DNA of 64,000 bases from NCBI RefSeq assembly GCF_002897295.1, contig NZ_BEXF01000013.1:1-64000 (forward strand), in the 5' to 3' direction. Positions 1-8,373 of the stretch are shown here, in pieces (position 1 is the first letter of the stretch; the number at the start of each line of letters is the position of its first letter). Both the position numbers and the translations under genes were made by a program. The notes beneath the pieces were generated by a model, which did not search any database, was not told where the DNA came from, and saw only the letters and a program-made list of their open reading frames with translations. The DNA is from Brevibacillus reuszeri (GTDB taxonomy: Bacteria; Bacillota; Bacilli; Brevibacillales; Brevibacillaceae).

Positions 1-127
1 CGAAGGTCTTAAGAGTCTTAAGGATAGGTATTTTCTTTTACGTCAAACTTAGATGAACCGCCGTATACCGAACGGTACGTACGGTGGTGTGAGAGGTCGG
101 GGGTTAGTCACCCCCTCCTACTCGATT
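1..127 (+). mobile_element. 3' end of a group II intron (domains V and VI)
   Basis: Bases 57-88 fold into a domain V-like hairpin: a 9-bp lower stem (57-65 with 80-88), a short bulge near 77-79 and a small capped upper stem (67-69 with 74-76). A second hairpin follows with a five-G/five-C stem (99-103 with 111-115). Its 3' strand ends CCTACTCGAT, with an unpaired A near 120 in the branch-point position, about 7 bases before the expected 3' splice site at 126-127. This arrangement is that of bacterial group II introns. A reading frame ending in TGA at 54-56 could be the tail of the intron-encoded reverse transcriptase/maturase, but too little is in the window to confirm that. The 5' part lies outside. 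The exact splice base is inferred. Confidence 0.72.
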
Positions 128-133
128 CCAAGG

Positions 134-1201
134 CTATTTTTTCAGGAACATCTGCACGAATGTTTTTCCGTGTGGGCCGCCGTTCACTACAGCAATCCCC
201 ACATAATCATAAGCAGAGCTCATAATATTGGCTTTGTGTCCCGAAGAATTCATAAACATTTGATGAGCGCCACTTACGGATGGATTCTGAGCAATGTTTT
301 CAGCAGCTGCTCGGTAGTTAATGCCAAAGCTTTCCATCATTTGAAACGGCGAGCCATACGTAGGAGAGGTGTGGCTGAAGTACCCTTTATCGACCATCTC
401 CTGTGCCTTCACACGTGCTACCTTCACTAATTGCATGTCGACCTGATATGGCGCAAGCCCGCTGTTGGCACGCTCCTTGTTCACGAGCTGGACCATTTCC
501 TTTTCATCAGCAGTCAATTCAGAAGGCAACGGAACGCTTGGATTTACAGTTCCTGTGCCAGGCTTTTGCGGCTGATCAGGATTAGAAGGAGTAACAGGAG
601 TCACTGGATCAGGCTTTGTTTGCCCTTTGTTGTTCTTGTATTGCGTCTGGATTGTACTGTACGTTTTTGCGTCTGCTTCGCCTGTCAAGGTCTGCTTGTT
701 TCGCGACTGGAATAGCATCACATTAAAACGAGTGGAATCATCATACGTGCCATTCACTGTTATTTTATAGCCGAGGGCAGCAAGCATTTTTTGCAGCTCT
801 TTGACTCGTTCTCCACTAGATCCCAGCTTCAGCGTTCCCGTTTGATCGGCTGGCTTTGACGGAGTCTCCGGTTTTGTTTCCGGCTTTTTGTTTAGAGAGG
901 CATAAGTCTTTTTCATTTTATCGTACGTGGCTTTGTTTACAATTCCTGTTTGCTTTAGCTTGTACTTCTTCTGGAATTGCTTGACGTTGTAAGCAGTGTA
1001 GCTGTTATAGAGCTTGTCTACCTTTAATTTGTGATCAAATTTCAAAGCGTCGAGCATCTTTTCCACTTCTAAAACCCGTGCGTTATTCATCCCTTTTTTC
1101 AAAGGGGTAAAAGTCGATTTCGCAAAGGCAGGTTGTCCGATCATGGTGACGGAGACGGACAGGGAAAGGATAGCGGCAATCTTCTTCATGCTGCGATTCA
1201 T
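134..1201 (-). CDS. Secreted CAP-domain (SCP/PR1-like) protein with two peptidoglycan-binding domains
   Basis: This 355-residue protein starts with a Sec signal peptide (basic MNRSMKK, hydrophobic core, cleavage near AFA at residue 27). Two PG_binding_1-type repeats follow at about 30-100 and 124-188, then a Pro/Thr/Lys-rich linker, and a CAP domain from about 230 to the end, like Bacillus YkwD. The CAP domain keeps the GYFSHTSP and HKANIMS segments. It is probably exported and held in the wall by the binding repeats; what the CAP domain does is unknown. The ATG at 1201 has an AAAGG site 9 bases upstream, and a second ATG lies four codons in. A group II intron ends about 7 bases beyond the stop codon, so no native terminator is visible. 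Confidence 0.9.
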   Translation of the reverse strand: MNRSMKKIAAILSLSVSVTMIGQPAFAKSTFTPLKKGMNNARVLEVEKMLDALKFDHKLKVDKLYNSYTAYNVKQFQKKYKLKQTGIVNKATYDKMKKTYASLNKKPETKPETPSKPADQTGTLKLGSSGERVKELQKMLAALGYKITVNGTYDDSTRFNVMLFQSRNKQTLTGEADAKTYSTIQTQYKNNKGQTKPDPVTPVTPSNPDQPQKPGTGTVNPSVPLPSELTADEKEMVQLVNKERANSGLAPYQVDMQLVKVARVKAQEMVDKGYFSHTSPTYGSPFQMMESFGINYRAAAENIAQNPSVSGAHQMFMNSSGHKANIMSSAYDYVGIAVVNGGPHGKTFVQMFLKK

Positions 1202-1298
1202 GTCATCACGCCTTTCTCTGGTTTGTCGCTCCTTGTAATGGTACTAAATTGCCAGTGGAATAAAAAAGCTCAAAATATTGGAAAGAGGTGGAGAAGAG

Positions 1299-1643
1299 GT
1301 GTTTGATCTCTCCTGGATCGACATGGTTATCCTTGTGCTGGCAAGCTTTCGACTTACCCATCTGATTGTCTTTGATGAGATTACTTCTTTTTTGCGCGAG
1401 CCCTTTATAAAGGTCACTTATGTCACCGATTCATCGGGTCAAGTCGTTCGTGATTTCCAATTCAAAGGGGGAGCGGTGCGCCAATGGATTGGAAAGCTAC
1501 TTAGCTGCCATTGGTGTGTCGGCATTTGGATTGGAGTGCTCATTGTTGCGCTGTACATGTATGTACCAGCCGCCTATCCTATCCTGCTTATTTTGGCGAT
1601 AGCGGGAGCGGCGGCTGTAATCGAAACGAAGCTGTATATGTGA
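1299..1643 (+). CDS. DUF1360 family small membrane protein (YjcA-like)
   Basis: A protein of about 114 residues with an N-terminal hydrophobic segment, a FRLTHLIVFDEI motif, a central CHWCVGIW motif and a hydrophobic C-terminus with one or two more membrane segments. This pattern is typical of DUF1360 proteins, which in Bacillus include the sporulation protein YjcA; the biochemical role is unknown. The GTG at 1299 is preferred because a GAGGTGG site lies 8 bases upstream; an in-frame TTG at 1278 would add seven residues but has no site. It converges on the glycosyltransferase gene downstream with only 8 bases between the stop codons. Confidence 0.7.
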   Translation: MFDLSWIDMVILVLASFRLTHLIVFDEITSFLREPFIKVTYVTDSSGQVVRDFQFKGGAVRQWIGKLLSCHWCVGIWIGVLIVALYMYVPAAYPILLILAIAGAAAVIETKLYM

Positions 1644-1651
1644 TGACAAAA

Positions 1652-2839
1652 TTAGCTGCGTGAAAAGGTATGGTAAACGATAAACTCATCGTGTGAAAGC
1701 GGGATCACTTCATCAGCTCGGTAACCGCCTACGAGCTTGTTGTGGATTTGTGGCGGAGTAGCAGGACCAATACTGGAGGAAGCAATATCTACCCGATGAA
1801 TATGTGTCCGTGGATCGAGTGGGACTTCAATTGCGAAAATGGGCTTTTCGACTGTAAATGATTTAGCCTTGACGCCGTTTACCAAAGCAGTCAAGGTGAA
1901 CGGTTTTGTCACTTTGGCAGTCGGACCAGGAACAGAACCTTTCAGCAACAGAATGTGTGACGGGTTGCTGGGATCAGATTCGACCATAACCCGCAGGACA
2001 GGCGGTGCCCACAAGTCAGGGAATCGGTTCATGCTCGCGATTCGAGACGAGTTGGAAGGGAAGGTCTTGTACTGCTTTAATAATTCAATCACGCCCAGAC
2101 CTCGATATTGTGAAACGTGGGACACCCATCCGCTTGGAATGCTCAAATAATGCTTCGCTAACGATTTAAACACTTCCGGAATCCCGATCGAGTGCCACTG
2201 GGTCATGGATTTGCACGTGGTATGGATGCGTGCATTTGCAAAAAACTCGGGTATAAAGCCGATTTGATGAAATTTGGCAATCCGCATCCACAGCTCGTAG
2301 TCCATACAAAAGTGCAGCTTTTCATCCACACCACCCATTTGTGCAATCACATGACTGCGAATAAAAGCGGCCGGCTGGCAGACACAGCATGTATAAAATA
2401 AGCGCTTGGCATCTGCGTGATCGGAAGGAAACGTATTCACTGCCAGGCTGTGTTCATTCACGACCTGACATTTGCCATGAATCATACCCCATTGCGGGTT
2501 TTGTAAAAAGGCTTGCACGGCTTTGCGAATCGCACCTGGCAAATAAGTATCATCAGAGTTCAGCCAGCCGATAATGGACCCTTGTGCTCTGGCAAACCCT
2601 TTGTTAATTGCGTGGGATTGTCCACGGTCTGGTTCAGAGATATATCGAAAGCGACTGTCTGCTTGTGCGTACTCCTGTAAAATAGCGAGTGTATCATCTG
2701 TCGAGCCGCCATCTATGACAATCATCTCAATGTTGGTGTAATCCTGAAGAAGAACACTGTTAATCGTCTCTCGGATAAATCTTCCCTGGTTAAAGGAAGG
2801 AGTCACGATACTGACGAGAGGAAGCTGGGGGGTAGACAT
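1652..2839 (-). CDS. Family 2 glycosyltransferase with a C-terminal accessory domain
   Basis: The first 230 or so residues of this 395-residue protein are a GT2 (GT-A fold) catalytic domain: SIVTPSFNQ start, VIDGGSTDDT nucleotide-binding segment, [11 protein letters not shown]xD-type motif, and an MDYELWMRI acceptor region. The remaining 150 residues are not part of the GT2 fold; they look beta-rich and recur in the paralogue at 12945-14186. It probably transfers a nucleotide-activated hexose in glycan assembly in the cytoplasm; donor and acceptor cannot be read from sequence. The ATG at 2839 is chosen because AAAGGAG lies 8 bases upstream; an upstream in-frame extension of 56 codons does not resemble the family. 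The gene follows the methyltransferase on the same strand after a terminator-like hairpin. Confidence 0.85.
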   Translation of the reverse strand: MSTPQLPLVSIVTPSFNQGRFIRETINSVLLQDYTNIEMIVIDGGSTDDTLAILQEYAQADSRFRYISEPDRGQSHAINKGFARAQGSIIGWLNSDDTYLPGAIRKAVQAFLQNPQWGMIHGKCQVVNEHSLAVNTFPSDHADAKRLFYTCCVCQPAAFIRSHVIAQMGGVDEKLHFCMDYELWMRIAKFHQIGFIPEFFANARIHTTCKSMTQWHSIGIPEVFKSLAKHYLSIPSGWVSHVSQYRGLGVIELLKQYKTFPSNSSRIASMNRFPDLWAPPVLRVMVESDPSNPSHILLLKGSVPGPTAKVTKPFTLTALVNGVKAKSFTVEKPIFAIEVPLDPRTHIHRVDIASSSIGPATPPQIHNKLVGGYRADEVIPLSHDEFIVYHTFSRS

Positions 2840-2970
2840 GTGCGCCACTCCTTTCAAAAATTTCCAGCGCCAAAAAACGGCACGCCTGAAATAGGATATG
2901 TACAAGGAGAAGCATTGGTATCGGGATACATTTCTTATTTTGAATCCAAACAATGGCACAGCTTGAAGCA

Positions 2971-3013
2971 AAATAACAAAAGAGTGTGGCCTCCCGCAGA
3001 ATGGCACACACTC
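2971..3013 (-). terminator. Intrinsic terminator after the methyltransferase gene
   Basis: Read on the minus strand, GAGTGTG pairs with CACACTC around a GC-rich loop, followed at once by TTTTGTTATTTT. It lies between the methyltransferase stop and the ribosome site of the next gene on that strand, so it probably reduces read-through into the glycosyltransferase. Confidence 0.55.
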
Positions 3014-3033
3014 CGATATAAAAAGTAAATTCC

Positions 3034-3882
3034 TTACAGATAGTCTGGGACTAACCCTGGATTTCGATAAATGCGCAGTAATTCTGCATAAGAGTCTGCG
3101 GCTGTTTCCTGGGCGCTAATTGCCCTTGCCACCATGGTGACGCGTCCGATCGGGTAGTTATTTTTGGTGCCAGAGCTGATCGTTTGAATCGTGTGGGGAA
3201 GAGGTTCAAAGAGCGTGCTTGCAAGCATTTCCTTCAGACATTTTATGGATGGCACCCAATAAGTAGTGATATCATGATAAATTCGATTCATGCTTCCGGG
3301 AGGCCCGTTAAAGATCATTCTTGATTCCTTGTCATCAAGAATACAAGCTGTTTCGATGAGCAGGTGTCCACCCGTTTTGACGACGCTCCGTGCTTGCGAA
3401 ATGGTCCACAACGGGTCGCGTACGTGATAAAGCAGTCCGGTATGCTGGACGATGTCGAACAAGTTGTGACGGATTTGCTGAGGAAACGGGAGTGGGGCGC
3501 TAAAGTCGTCCATCAACAAGACTTTCAGGCCCTCCCAGAGGGTATAGGGAGAGATGTTGTACAAGGGAAGAACCTTACTGCCCAGAATATCCTTGCACAG
3601 CTCAAAATTGGAGTAAAGGGGCTGCATGCAGTCGGTTGCTACAACAAGAGATGCCCCGAGCTGTTCTGCCTCAAAAGCCCACATGCCGTCAAAGCTGGCG
3701 ACGTCGAGGACTCGTTTACCTGCATAATTCAAATGCTGCCTTGATCTGCGAGTACTCTCCCACAGTGGTTCCAAGATCGCGAGACCTGGTGTAGATATAC
3801 CTGGGCGAAGCGAGATTTTATGGTACCAGCTGCGTTTTCCGATCTCAGCTAAAATTTCACTGTCTGTCCATGTTCCTCCCAC
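3034..3882 (-). CDS. Class I SAM-dependent methyltransferase, CmoB/DUF1698-like
   Basis: A 282-residue protein. The N-terminal WYHKISLRPGISTPG resembles the start of the CmoB/DUF1698 group. A Rossmann motif I follows (RVLDVASFDGMWAFEAE, about residues 57-73), then an acidic motif II (VVATDCM) and a FDIVQHTGLLYHVRDP post-motif typical of small-molecule methyltransferases. CmoB acts on wobble uridine in Proteobacteria, but this gene sits among glycan genes, so methylation of a sugar, perhaps as a chain cap, is more likely. That is an inference. GTG at 3882 is the start, with AAGGAGG 8 bases before it. Confidence 0.75.
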   Translation of the reverse strand: MGGTWTDSEILAEIGKRSWYHKISLRPGISTPGLAILEPLWESTRRSRQHLNYAGKRVLDVASFDGMWAFEAEQLGASLVVATDCMQPLYSNFELCKDILGSKVLPLYNISPYTLWEGLKVLLMDDFSAPLPFPQQIRHNLFDIVQHTGLLYHVRDPLWTISQARSVVKTGGHLLIETACILDDKESRMIFNGPPGSMNRIYHDITTYWVPSIKCLKEMLASTLFEPLPHTIQTISSGTKNNYPIGRVTMVARAISAQETAADSYAELLRIYRNPGLVPDYL

Positions 3883-4101
3883 TTTTGTTCCCTCCTTTTG
3901 GCAAAAAAGCGATCAAAAAATGTCATCACGCTATCTTTACGATATGTACACATAGGTTGACGGGATACGGGGGAGAAGCCCCAAATTCACATAGATGAAC
4001 AAAAATTTAGGCAGGAAGCCCACGACAGTTGGCCGTTTCCGAGCCTGCTTCTTGTGAATACGGTGAAAGGAAGAATGAAAGCCAAAGGAGGGGCGGAAGC
4101 G

Positions 4102-4950
4102 ATGACCTTGCCTATCATATTCATGCACAGGGGAGATGACGATTATCTTACCTACAGCCTGCGGCAAGCCAAGTTAAGCAACCCCCATTCACCCGTCTAC
4201 CTGCTTGGGAAAGTCACGAATCGAAAATTTGCGACGGCCGGAATCATCCACGAGCTGATGGATTACCATATGGTGACTGCCCAAAGCTTTGCCAAGGTTT
4301 ATCAGCATATGCACGTGATGAGCTACGAATATAATCTTTTTTGCTTTCAGCGCTGGTTCATATTGCGTGATTTTATGCGAAAGAGAGGAATGCAGAGCTG
4401 CTTTTATGTCGATTCTGATGTGATGTTGTATACAAATGTTTCCAATCCGGAGTTTCGCCCATTTTCCATGGAATTTGCATGGACAAGTTTCGTAGGCATC
4501 GACACATTGGATCGTTTTTGTAACCTCATGATGAAGTACTTTGTCAATCCCTCGTTATTCCGTCAGCTCGTACAAATTACGATCGAATATGATCAAGTCA
4601 TAAATGGAGTCCCTCTCGTCTCTGACATGGTGCTCTGCTTGCTGTATTTTCGACACTACTCTGGGCAGACGCACACGCATGGGACATTCGGAGATTCCTT
4701 TTTCGATGAAAATATAAATCGGCCACTTTGGGCTGAAGCACTTGCCGACAAGAAAAAAGTGTATGTGAATCAAGGACTCCTCTACTGCAAGGACCTGACC
4801 AGCGGCTCGTACAAACGAATAAACTCCCTGCATTTTCAAGGATTAGAGTCAAAAAACTTCATGCACGATTTCTTATTTTCCAACATTCCACAAAGTACAG
4901 GCGCCCAGTATTACGATTATCTGACAGGACAATGGACACCTGTGATGTAA
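4102..4950 (+). CDS. Uncharacterised DxD-motif protein, probable glycosyltransferase (paralogue of 15314-16162)
   Basis: I do not recognise the family. The 282-residue product has an N-terminal beta-strand and turn (LPIIFMHRG), a conserved QAKLSNPHSPVYLLGK segment, a YEYNLFCFQRWFILRDFM helix and a hydrophobic YVDSDVMLYT segment. The DSD after a hydrophobic strand is the usual metal- and nucleotide-sugar-binding motif of GT-A enzymes. FSMEFAWTSF, LVSDMVLC and the C-terminal SLHFQG recur in the paralogue at 15314-16162, which has the same length. It is most likely a glycosyltransferase or related nucleotide-sugar enzyme of the glycan locus. The ATG at 4102 has AAAGGAGG upstream; an upstream in-frame ATG at 4054 has no ribosome site. 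Confidence 0.62.
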   Translation: MTLPIIFMHRGDDDYLTYSLRQAKLSNPHSPVYLLGKVTNRKFATAGIIHELMDYHMVTAQSFAKVYQHMHVMSYEYNLFCFQRWFILRDFMRKRGMQSCFYVDSDVMLYTNVSNPEFRPFSMEFAWTSFVGIDTLDRFCNLMMKYFVNPSLFRQLVQITIEYDQVINGVPLVSDMVLCLLYFRHYSGQTHTHGTFGDSFFDENINRPLWAEALADKKKVYVNQGLLYCKDLTSGSYKRINSLHFQGLESKNFMHDFLFSNIPQSTGAQYYDYLTGQWTPVM

Positions 4951-4965
4951 TGATTGTCCCTGTGT

Positions 4966-4994
4966 ACCCCCGTTATGTGACTAACGGGGGTTTT
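4966..4994 (+). terminator. Intrinsic terminator
   Basis: CCCCCGTTA (4967-4975) pairs perfectly with TAACGGGGG (4982-4990) and is followed by TTTT. It ends the transcript of the DxD-motif protein gene. Confidence 0.85.
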
Positions 4995-5028
4995 GTCTAT
5001 GGAAAAAGTCGTGACAGTCGGGAGAATC

Positions 5029-5092
5029 GACCATTTTAGCGGGTAAAACGGTCATCGCTATTTCTGCTTTCATATGATGGTTCATGCATGAA
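5029..5092 (+). promoter_or_regulatory. Inverted repeats upstream of the GDP-mannose gene
   Basis: Two dyads lie between the terminator and the manC-type gene. GACCATTTTA (5029-5038) and TAAAACGGTC (5044-5053) form a 10-bp stem with one wobble pair and a 5-base loop. TTCATGCATGAA (5081-5092) is a perfect 12-base palindrome just before TATAAC. They could be operator sites for the sugar operon. No regulator gene lies nearby, so this is a candidate only. Confidence 0.35.
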
Positions 5093-5116
5093 GTATAACG
5101 GACAGAGGTGGCCTAG

Positions 5117-6484
5117 ATGAAACTGGTATTGCTATCGGGCGGTTCAGGGAAAAGGTTGTGGCCGCTCTCCAATGATGTTCGCTCCAAACAATTTTTAAAA
5201 CTAATCGAGAGTCCAAACGGCGGTCCAGAATCGATGGTGCAGAGAATGTGGCGGCAGTTAGCTTCCAATCAGTGTCTGGATATGACCTTTATCTCGACAA
5301 GCCAATCACAAGTAGATCTGATATATAGTCAGCTCGGAATGAATGTACCACTCATACTGGAACCCCAGAAGCGGGATACGTTTCCAGCAATTGCTCTAGT
5401 AGCGAGCTACTTGCACACTGTTAAAAAATTAGGACGTGACGAGATAGTAACGGTTATGCCTGTCGACTCGTTTGTGGAGGATCATTTTTTCCAGAAGCTA
5501 AAGCAATTGGAGATAGTGATCGAGGCTTCGGGTGCTGATTTGGCCTTAATGGGTGTGAAACCTACGTACCCGTCAACCAAATACGGCTATATTGTGCCAA
5601 AGCCCGTAACAGACGAATCTCAGCTTTATCAAAAAGTAGCGAGATTTACGGAAAAACCAACGGAAGAACAGGCGAGAGGACTCCTTTCCGAACAGGCATT
5701 ATGGAATTGCGGCGTCTTTGCATTTCGTTTGGGCTATTTGCTGAAGGAAATGAATAAAAGAAACATACCAATCGACCATGACCAATTGCTCCAAACATAC
5801 ACTCAGCTGCCCAAAATTAGCTTTGACTACGAAGTAGTGGAAAAGGCAAAGCATGTAGTGGTCGTCCCTTATGCAGGTGATTGGAAAGACTTGGGGACAT
5901 GGAATACGCTGACAGAAGAAATGAGCGAGCATTCTGTGGGACGCGTGTATCTGGAAGAGAGCAGCAATACGCATGTCATCAACGAGTTGGACCTGCCGAT
6001 CGTGTCGATTGGGGTGTCAGATCTAGTAATTGCGGCTAGTCCAGATGGCATCCTGGTTTCTGCTAAGGATAAAAGTCATGTCGTCAAGGATATCGCAAGG
6101 GACTGGAGCCAGCGTCCTATGTTTGAGGAGAGAAGATGGGGCTGGTACCATGTTTTGCAACTTCAAAAAATGAGTGAAAAAGTAGAGGTTTTGACGAAGC
6201 GGCTTCATATTCATGCCGGCAAAAATTTGAGCTACCAATACCATCACTATCGAAGCGAGGTGTGGATGGTCGTGGAGGGTGAAGGAGATTTTGTCCTGAA
6301 TGACCGCTTATTTCGCATTCGCCCAGGGGATGTGTTAGAAATACCTGTAGGTGCCAAGCATGCCATCAAAGCAATCAGTGATCTGGATATCATCGAGGTG
6401 CAGATGGGCAGCAAATTAATAGAAGAGGATATTGTTCGCATAGGCATGAGCTGGAACGACATTCTCGAAATGGTAAGTGAGTAG
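5117..6484 (+). CDS. manC: Mannose-1-phosphate guanylyltransferase with PMI-like cupin domain
   Basis: This bifunctional-type protein (455 residues) makes GDP-mannose from mannose-1-phosphate and GTP. The N-terminal nucleotidyltransferase domain opens with LSGGSGKRLWPLS and FLKL, and has EPQKRDTFPAIA and the FTEKP substrate loop; the C-terminal cupin has QYHHYRSEVW and a GDVLEIP strand typical of the type II phosphomannose isomerase region. The gene opens a four-gene forward operon (manC, rfbG, rfbF, rfbJ-like) with 2-base, overlapping and 28-base junctions. Its product feeds the Gmd enzyme at 19063-20034. The ATG at 5117 is preceded by AGAGGTGG. A separate isomerase is not seen, so both activities may sit here. 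Confidence 0.92.
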   Translation: MKLVLLSGGSGKRLWPLSNDVRSKQFLKLIESPNGGPESMVQRMWRQLASNQCLDMTFISTSQSQVDLIYSQLGMNVPLILEPQKRDTFPAIALVASYLHTVKKLGRDEIVTVMPVDSFVEDHFFQKLKQLEIVIEASGADLALMGVKPTYPSTKYGYIVPKPVTDESQLYQKVARFTEKPTEEQARGLLSEQALWNCGVFAFRLGYLLKEMNKRNIPIDHDQLLQTYTQLPKISFDYEVVEKAKHVVVVPYAGDWKDLGTWNTLTEEMSEHSVGRVYLEESSNTHVINELDLPIVSIGVSDLVIAASPDGILVSAKDKSHVVKDIARDWSQRPMFEERRWGWYHVLQLQKMSEKVEVLTKRLHIHAGKNLSYQYHHYRSEVWMVVEGEGDFVLNDRLFRIRPGDVLEIPVGAKHAIKAISDLDIIEVQMGSKLIEEDIVRIGMSWNDILEMVSE

Positions 6485-6486
6485 CA

Positions 6487-7581
6487 ATGATGCTAGATAA
6501 CGTATTCTGGAAAAATAAAAGAGTCTTTTTGACAGGCCATACAGGCTTCAAAGGCTCATGGATGTGTCTGGTCCTGCACGCGCTCGGTGCACAGATAACA
6601 GGATACGCACTTGCCCCGCAGACAAAGCCCAATTTATTTGAGCTTTGTAGCCTGGAATCAGTACTCCATAAGCATATTTGCGCAGATATCCGCAAAAAGG
6701 AAGACATAACAAAGGCAGTCATGGAGGCACGGCCAGATATCGTCATTCATATGGCAGCACAGCCTTTGGTTGGCATGTCCTATCTCGACCCGCTCACAAC
6801 CTATGAGACAAATGTGATGGGGACGGTTCATGTGCTAGAAGCGGTACGAAGAGCCGCACTGGCACAGGTTCCGATCAGGACTGTCATTAATGTAACGACG
6901 GACAAATGCTACGAAAACAAGGAATGGCCCTGGGGCTATCGCGAGGTGGACACGCTGGGTGGGCATGATCCTTATTCGAATAGCAAGGCGTGCTCCGAAT
7001 TGGTGACAGCCAGCTATCGACAATCCTTTTTTCAATCCGATGCCTCAGGCGGAAAGCTCGGGATAGCTACTGCGCGGGCAGGCAATGTGATAGGAGGAGG
7101 AGACTGGACCTTTGGCAGGCTCATCCCCGATTTGATTCAAAGCCTATTGAACAAAGATAAGGTCGTGCTTCGAAATCCGCAAGCTATACGACCGTGGCAG
7201 CACGTTCTCGAATCGGTGTGCGGCTATCTACTGCTGGCAGAGAAGCTTTGGGAGGACCCACGGCGCTATTCATCAAGCTGGAATTTTGGTCCCGACCCAG
7301 GAGATGCCAAAACGGTAGAGTGGATCACAGCGCGTATGTGTGAGAAATGGGGGGCACAGGCTTCCTACCAAATCACTTCAGACTCTCCCTTTCACGAAGC
7401 GACGTACTTAAAGCTAGATTGTGCAAAAGCGATCACACAGCTGGGGTGGCATCCTCGCTGGTCACTGGAGCAAGCGCTCGATGCTATTATGGAATGGACA
7501 AGAGCCTATCAGCAAAAAAAGGATATGAAGGAAGTTTGCTTGGAGCAGATTGATCATTACTTGAAGGAGGGGGCTTCATGA
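6487..7581 (+). CDS. rfbG: CDP-glucose 4,6-dehydratase
   Basis: An extended short-chain dehydrogenase (364 residues) that converts CDP-D-glucose to CDP-4-keto-6-deoxy-D-glucose. The NAD-binding start VFLTGHTGFKGSW and the following segment are characteristic of the RfbG group rather than the dTDP enzyme RfbB. The Thr of INVTTDKCYEN and the YSNSK motif give the catalytic Thr-Tyr-Lys set, and RPWQHVLE closes the substrate site. It starts 2 bases after manC and overlaps rfbF by 4 bases (ATGA), so all are translationally coupled. Together with rfbF it commits glucose-1-phosphate to the CDP branch. Confidence 0.92.
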   Translation: MMLDNVFWKNKRVFLTGHTGFKGSWMCLVLHALGAQITGYALAPQTKPNLFELCSLESVLHKHICADIRKKEDITKAVMEARPDIVIHMAAQPLVGMSYLDPLTTYETNVMGTVHVLEAVRRAALAQVPIRTVINVTTDKCYENKEWPWGYREVDTLGGHDPYSNSKACSELVTASYRQSFFQSDASGGKLGIATARAGNVIGGGDWTFGRLIPDLIQSLLNKDKVVLRNPQAIRPWQHVLESVCGYLLLAEKLWEDPRRYSSSWNFGPDPGDAKTVEWITARMCEKWGAQASYQITSDSPFHEATYLKLDCAKAITQLGWHPRWSLEQALDAIMEWTRAYQQKKDMKEVCLEQIDHYLKEGAS

Positions 7582-8345
7582 AGGTGGTCATCTTGGCGGG
7601 TGGATATGGCACACGAATTGGCGAAGAATCACAGCTTAAACCAAAGCCCCTGATAGCGATAGGAGATAAACCGATTATTTGCCATATCATGTCCACCTAT
7701 TCCCGGTACGGCTACAACGACTTTATCATCTGTCTGGGCTACAAAGGCTACATGATCAAAGAATACTTTGCACACTATTTTTTGCATCAGTCAGATGTCA
7801 CATTTGATTTTTCAAAGGGCAATGAGATGACTTTGCATAATCCATGCCAGGACCCGTGGAAGGTCACGCTCATTGACACAGGCAAGGATACAATGACAGG
7901 GGGCAGAATCAAGCGAATCCAGTCATACGTAGGGGACGCTCCATTTATGCTCACTTATGGAGATGGTGTCTCCAGCATCAATATTGAAAAGCTGGTCTCC
8001 TATCACCGCGGCCATGGAAAGCTGGCTACGATTACAGCTACACAGCCTCCAGGTCGCTTTGGTGCTTTGGACCTTGGCAGTGATAATCAAGTGAGGGGCT
8101 TTCAAGAAAAGCCAAATGGCGACGGAGGATGGATAAATGCCGGATTTTTCGTTCTGGAGCCAGATGTTTTTTCTTATTTGGATGGGGATGAAACGGTCTT
8201 TGAGCGCGAGCCACTGGAGCAATTAGCGCAGAACGGGCAGCTCGCTGCATACAAGCATACAGGTTTTTGGCACCCGATGGATACGATGCGGGATAAAAAC
8301 TACCTGGAGTCGTTATGGAAAAGCGGAAAAGCGGAGTGGAAGTAG
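7578..8345 (+). CDS. rfbF: Glucose-1-phosphate cytidylyltransferase
   Basis: A 255-residue nucleotidyltransferase that joins CTP and glucose-1-phosphate into CDP-glucose. The N-terminal signature LAGGYGTRIGEES and KPLIAIGDKPII match RfbF; the central LTYGDGVSSIN carries the metal-binding Asp, and the C-terminus has GFWHPMDTMRDK, a strong mark of this family. The start codon overlaps the rfbG stop. Glucose-1-phosphate could come from the PgcA-type mutase at 17019-18767. Confidence 0.95.
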   Translation: MKVVILAGGYGTRIGEESQLKPKPLIAIGDKPIICHIMSTYSRYGYNDFIICLGYKGYMIKEYFAHYFLHQSDVTFDFSKGNEMTLHNPCQDPWKVTLIDTGKDTMTGGRIKRIQSYVGDAPFMLTYGDGVSSINIEKLVSYHRGHGKLATITATQPPGRFGALDLGSDNQVRGFQEKPNGDGGWINAGFFVLEPDVFSYLDGDETVFEREPLEQLAQNGQLAAYKHTGFWHPMDTMRDKNYLESLWKSGKAEWK

Positions 8346-8373
8346 GAGGACAGATGCGGGGAGGCAGAAGAGC

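Noticed and set aside
53..430. 125-codon forward frame at the left edge
   Set aside because: It starts in the group II intron domain V and then runs antisense to the CAP-protein gene, so it is not a gene.
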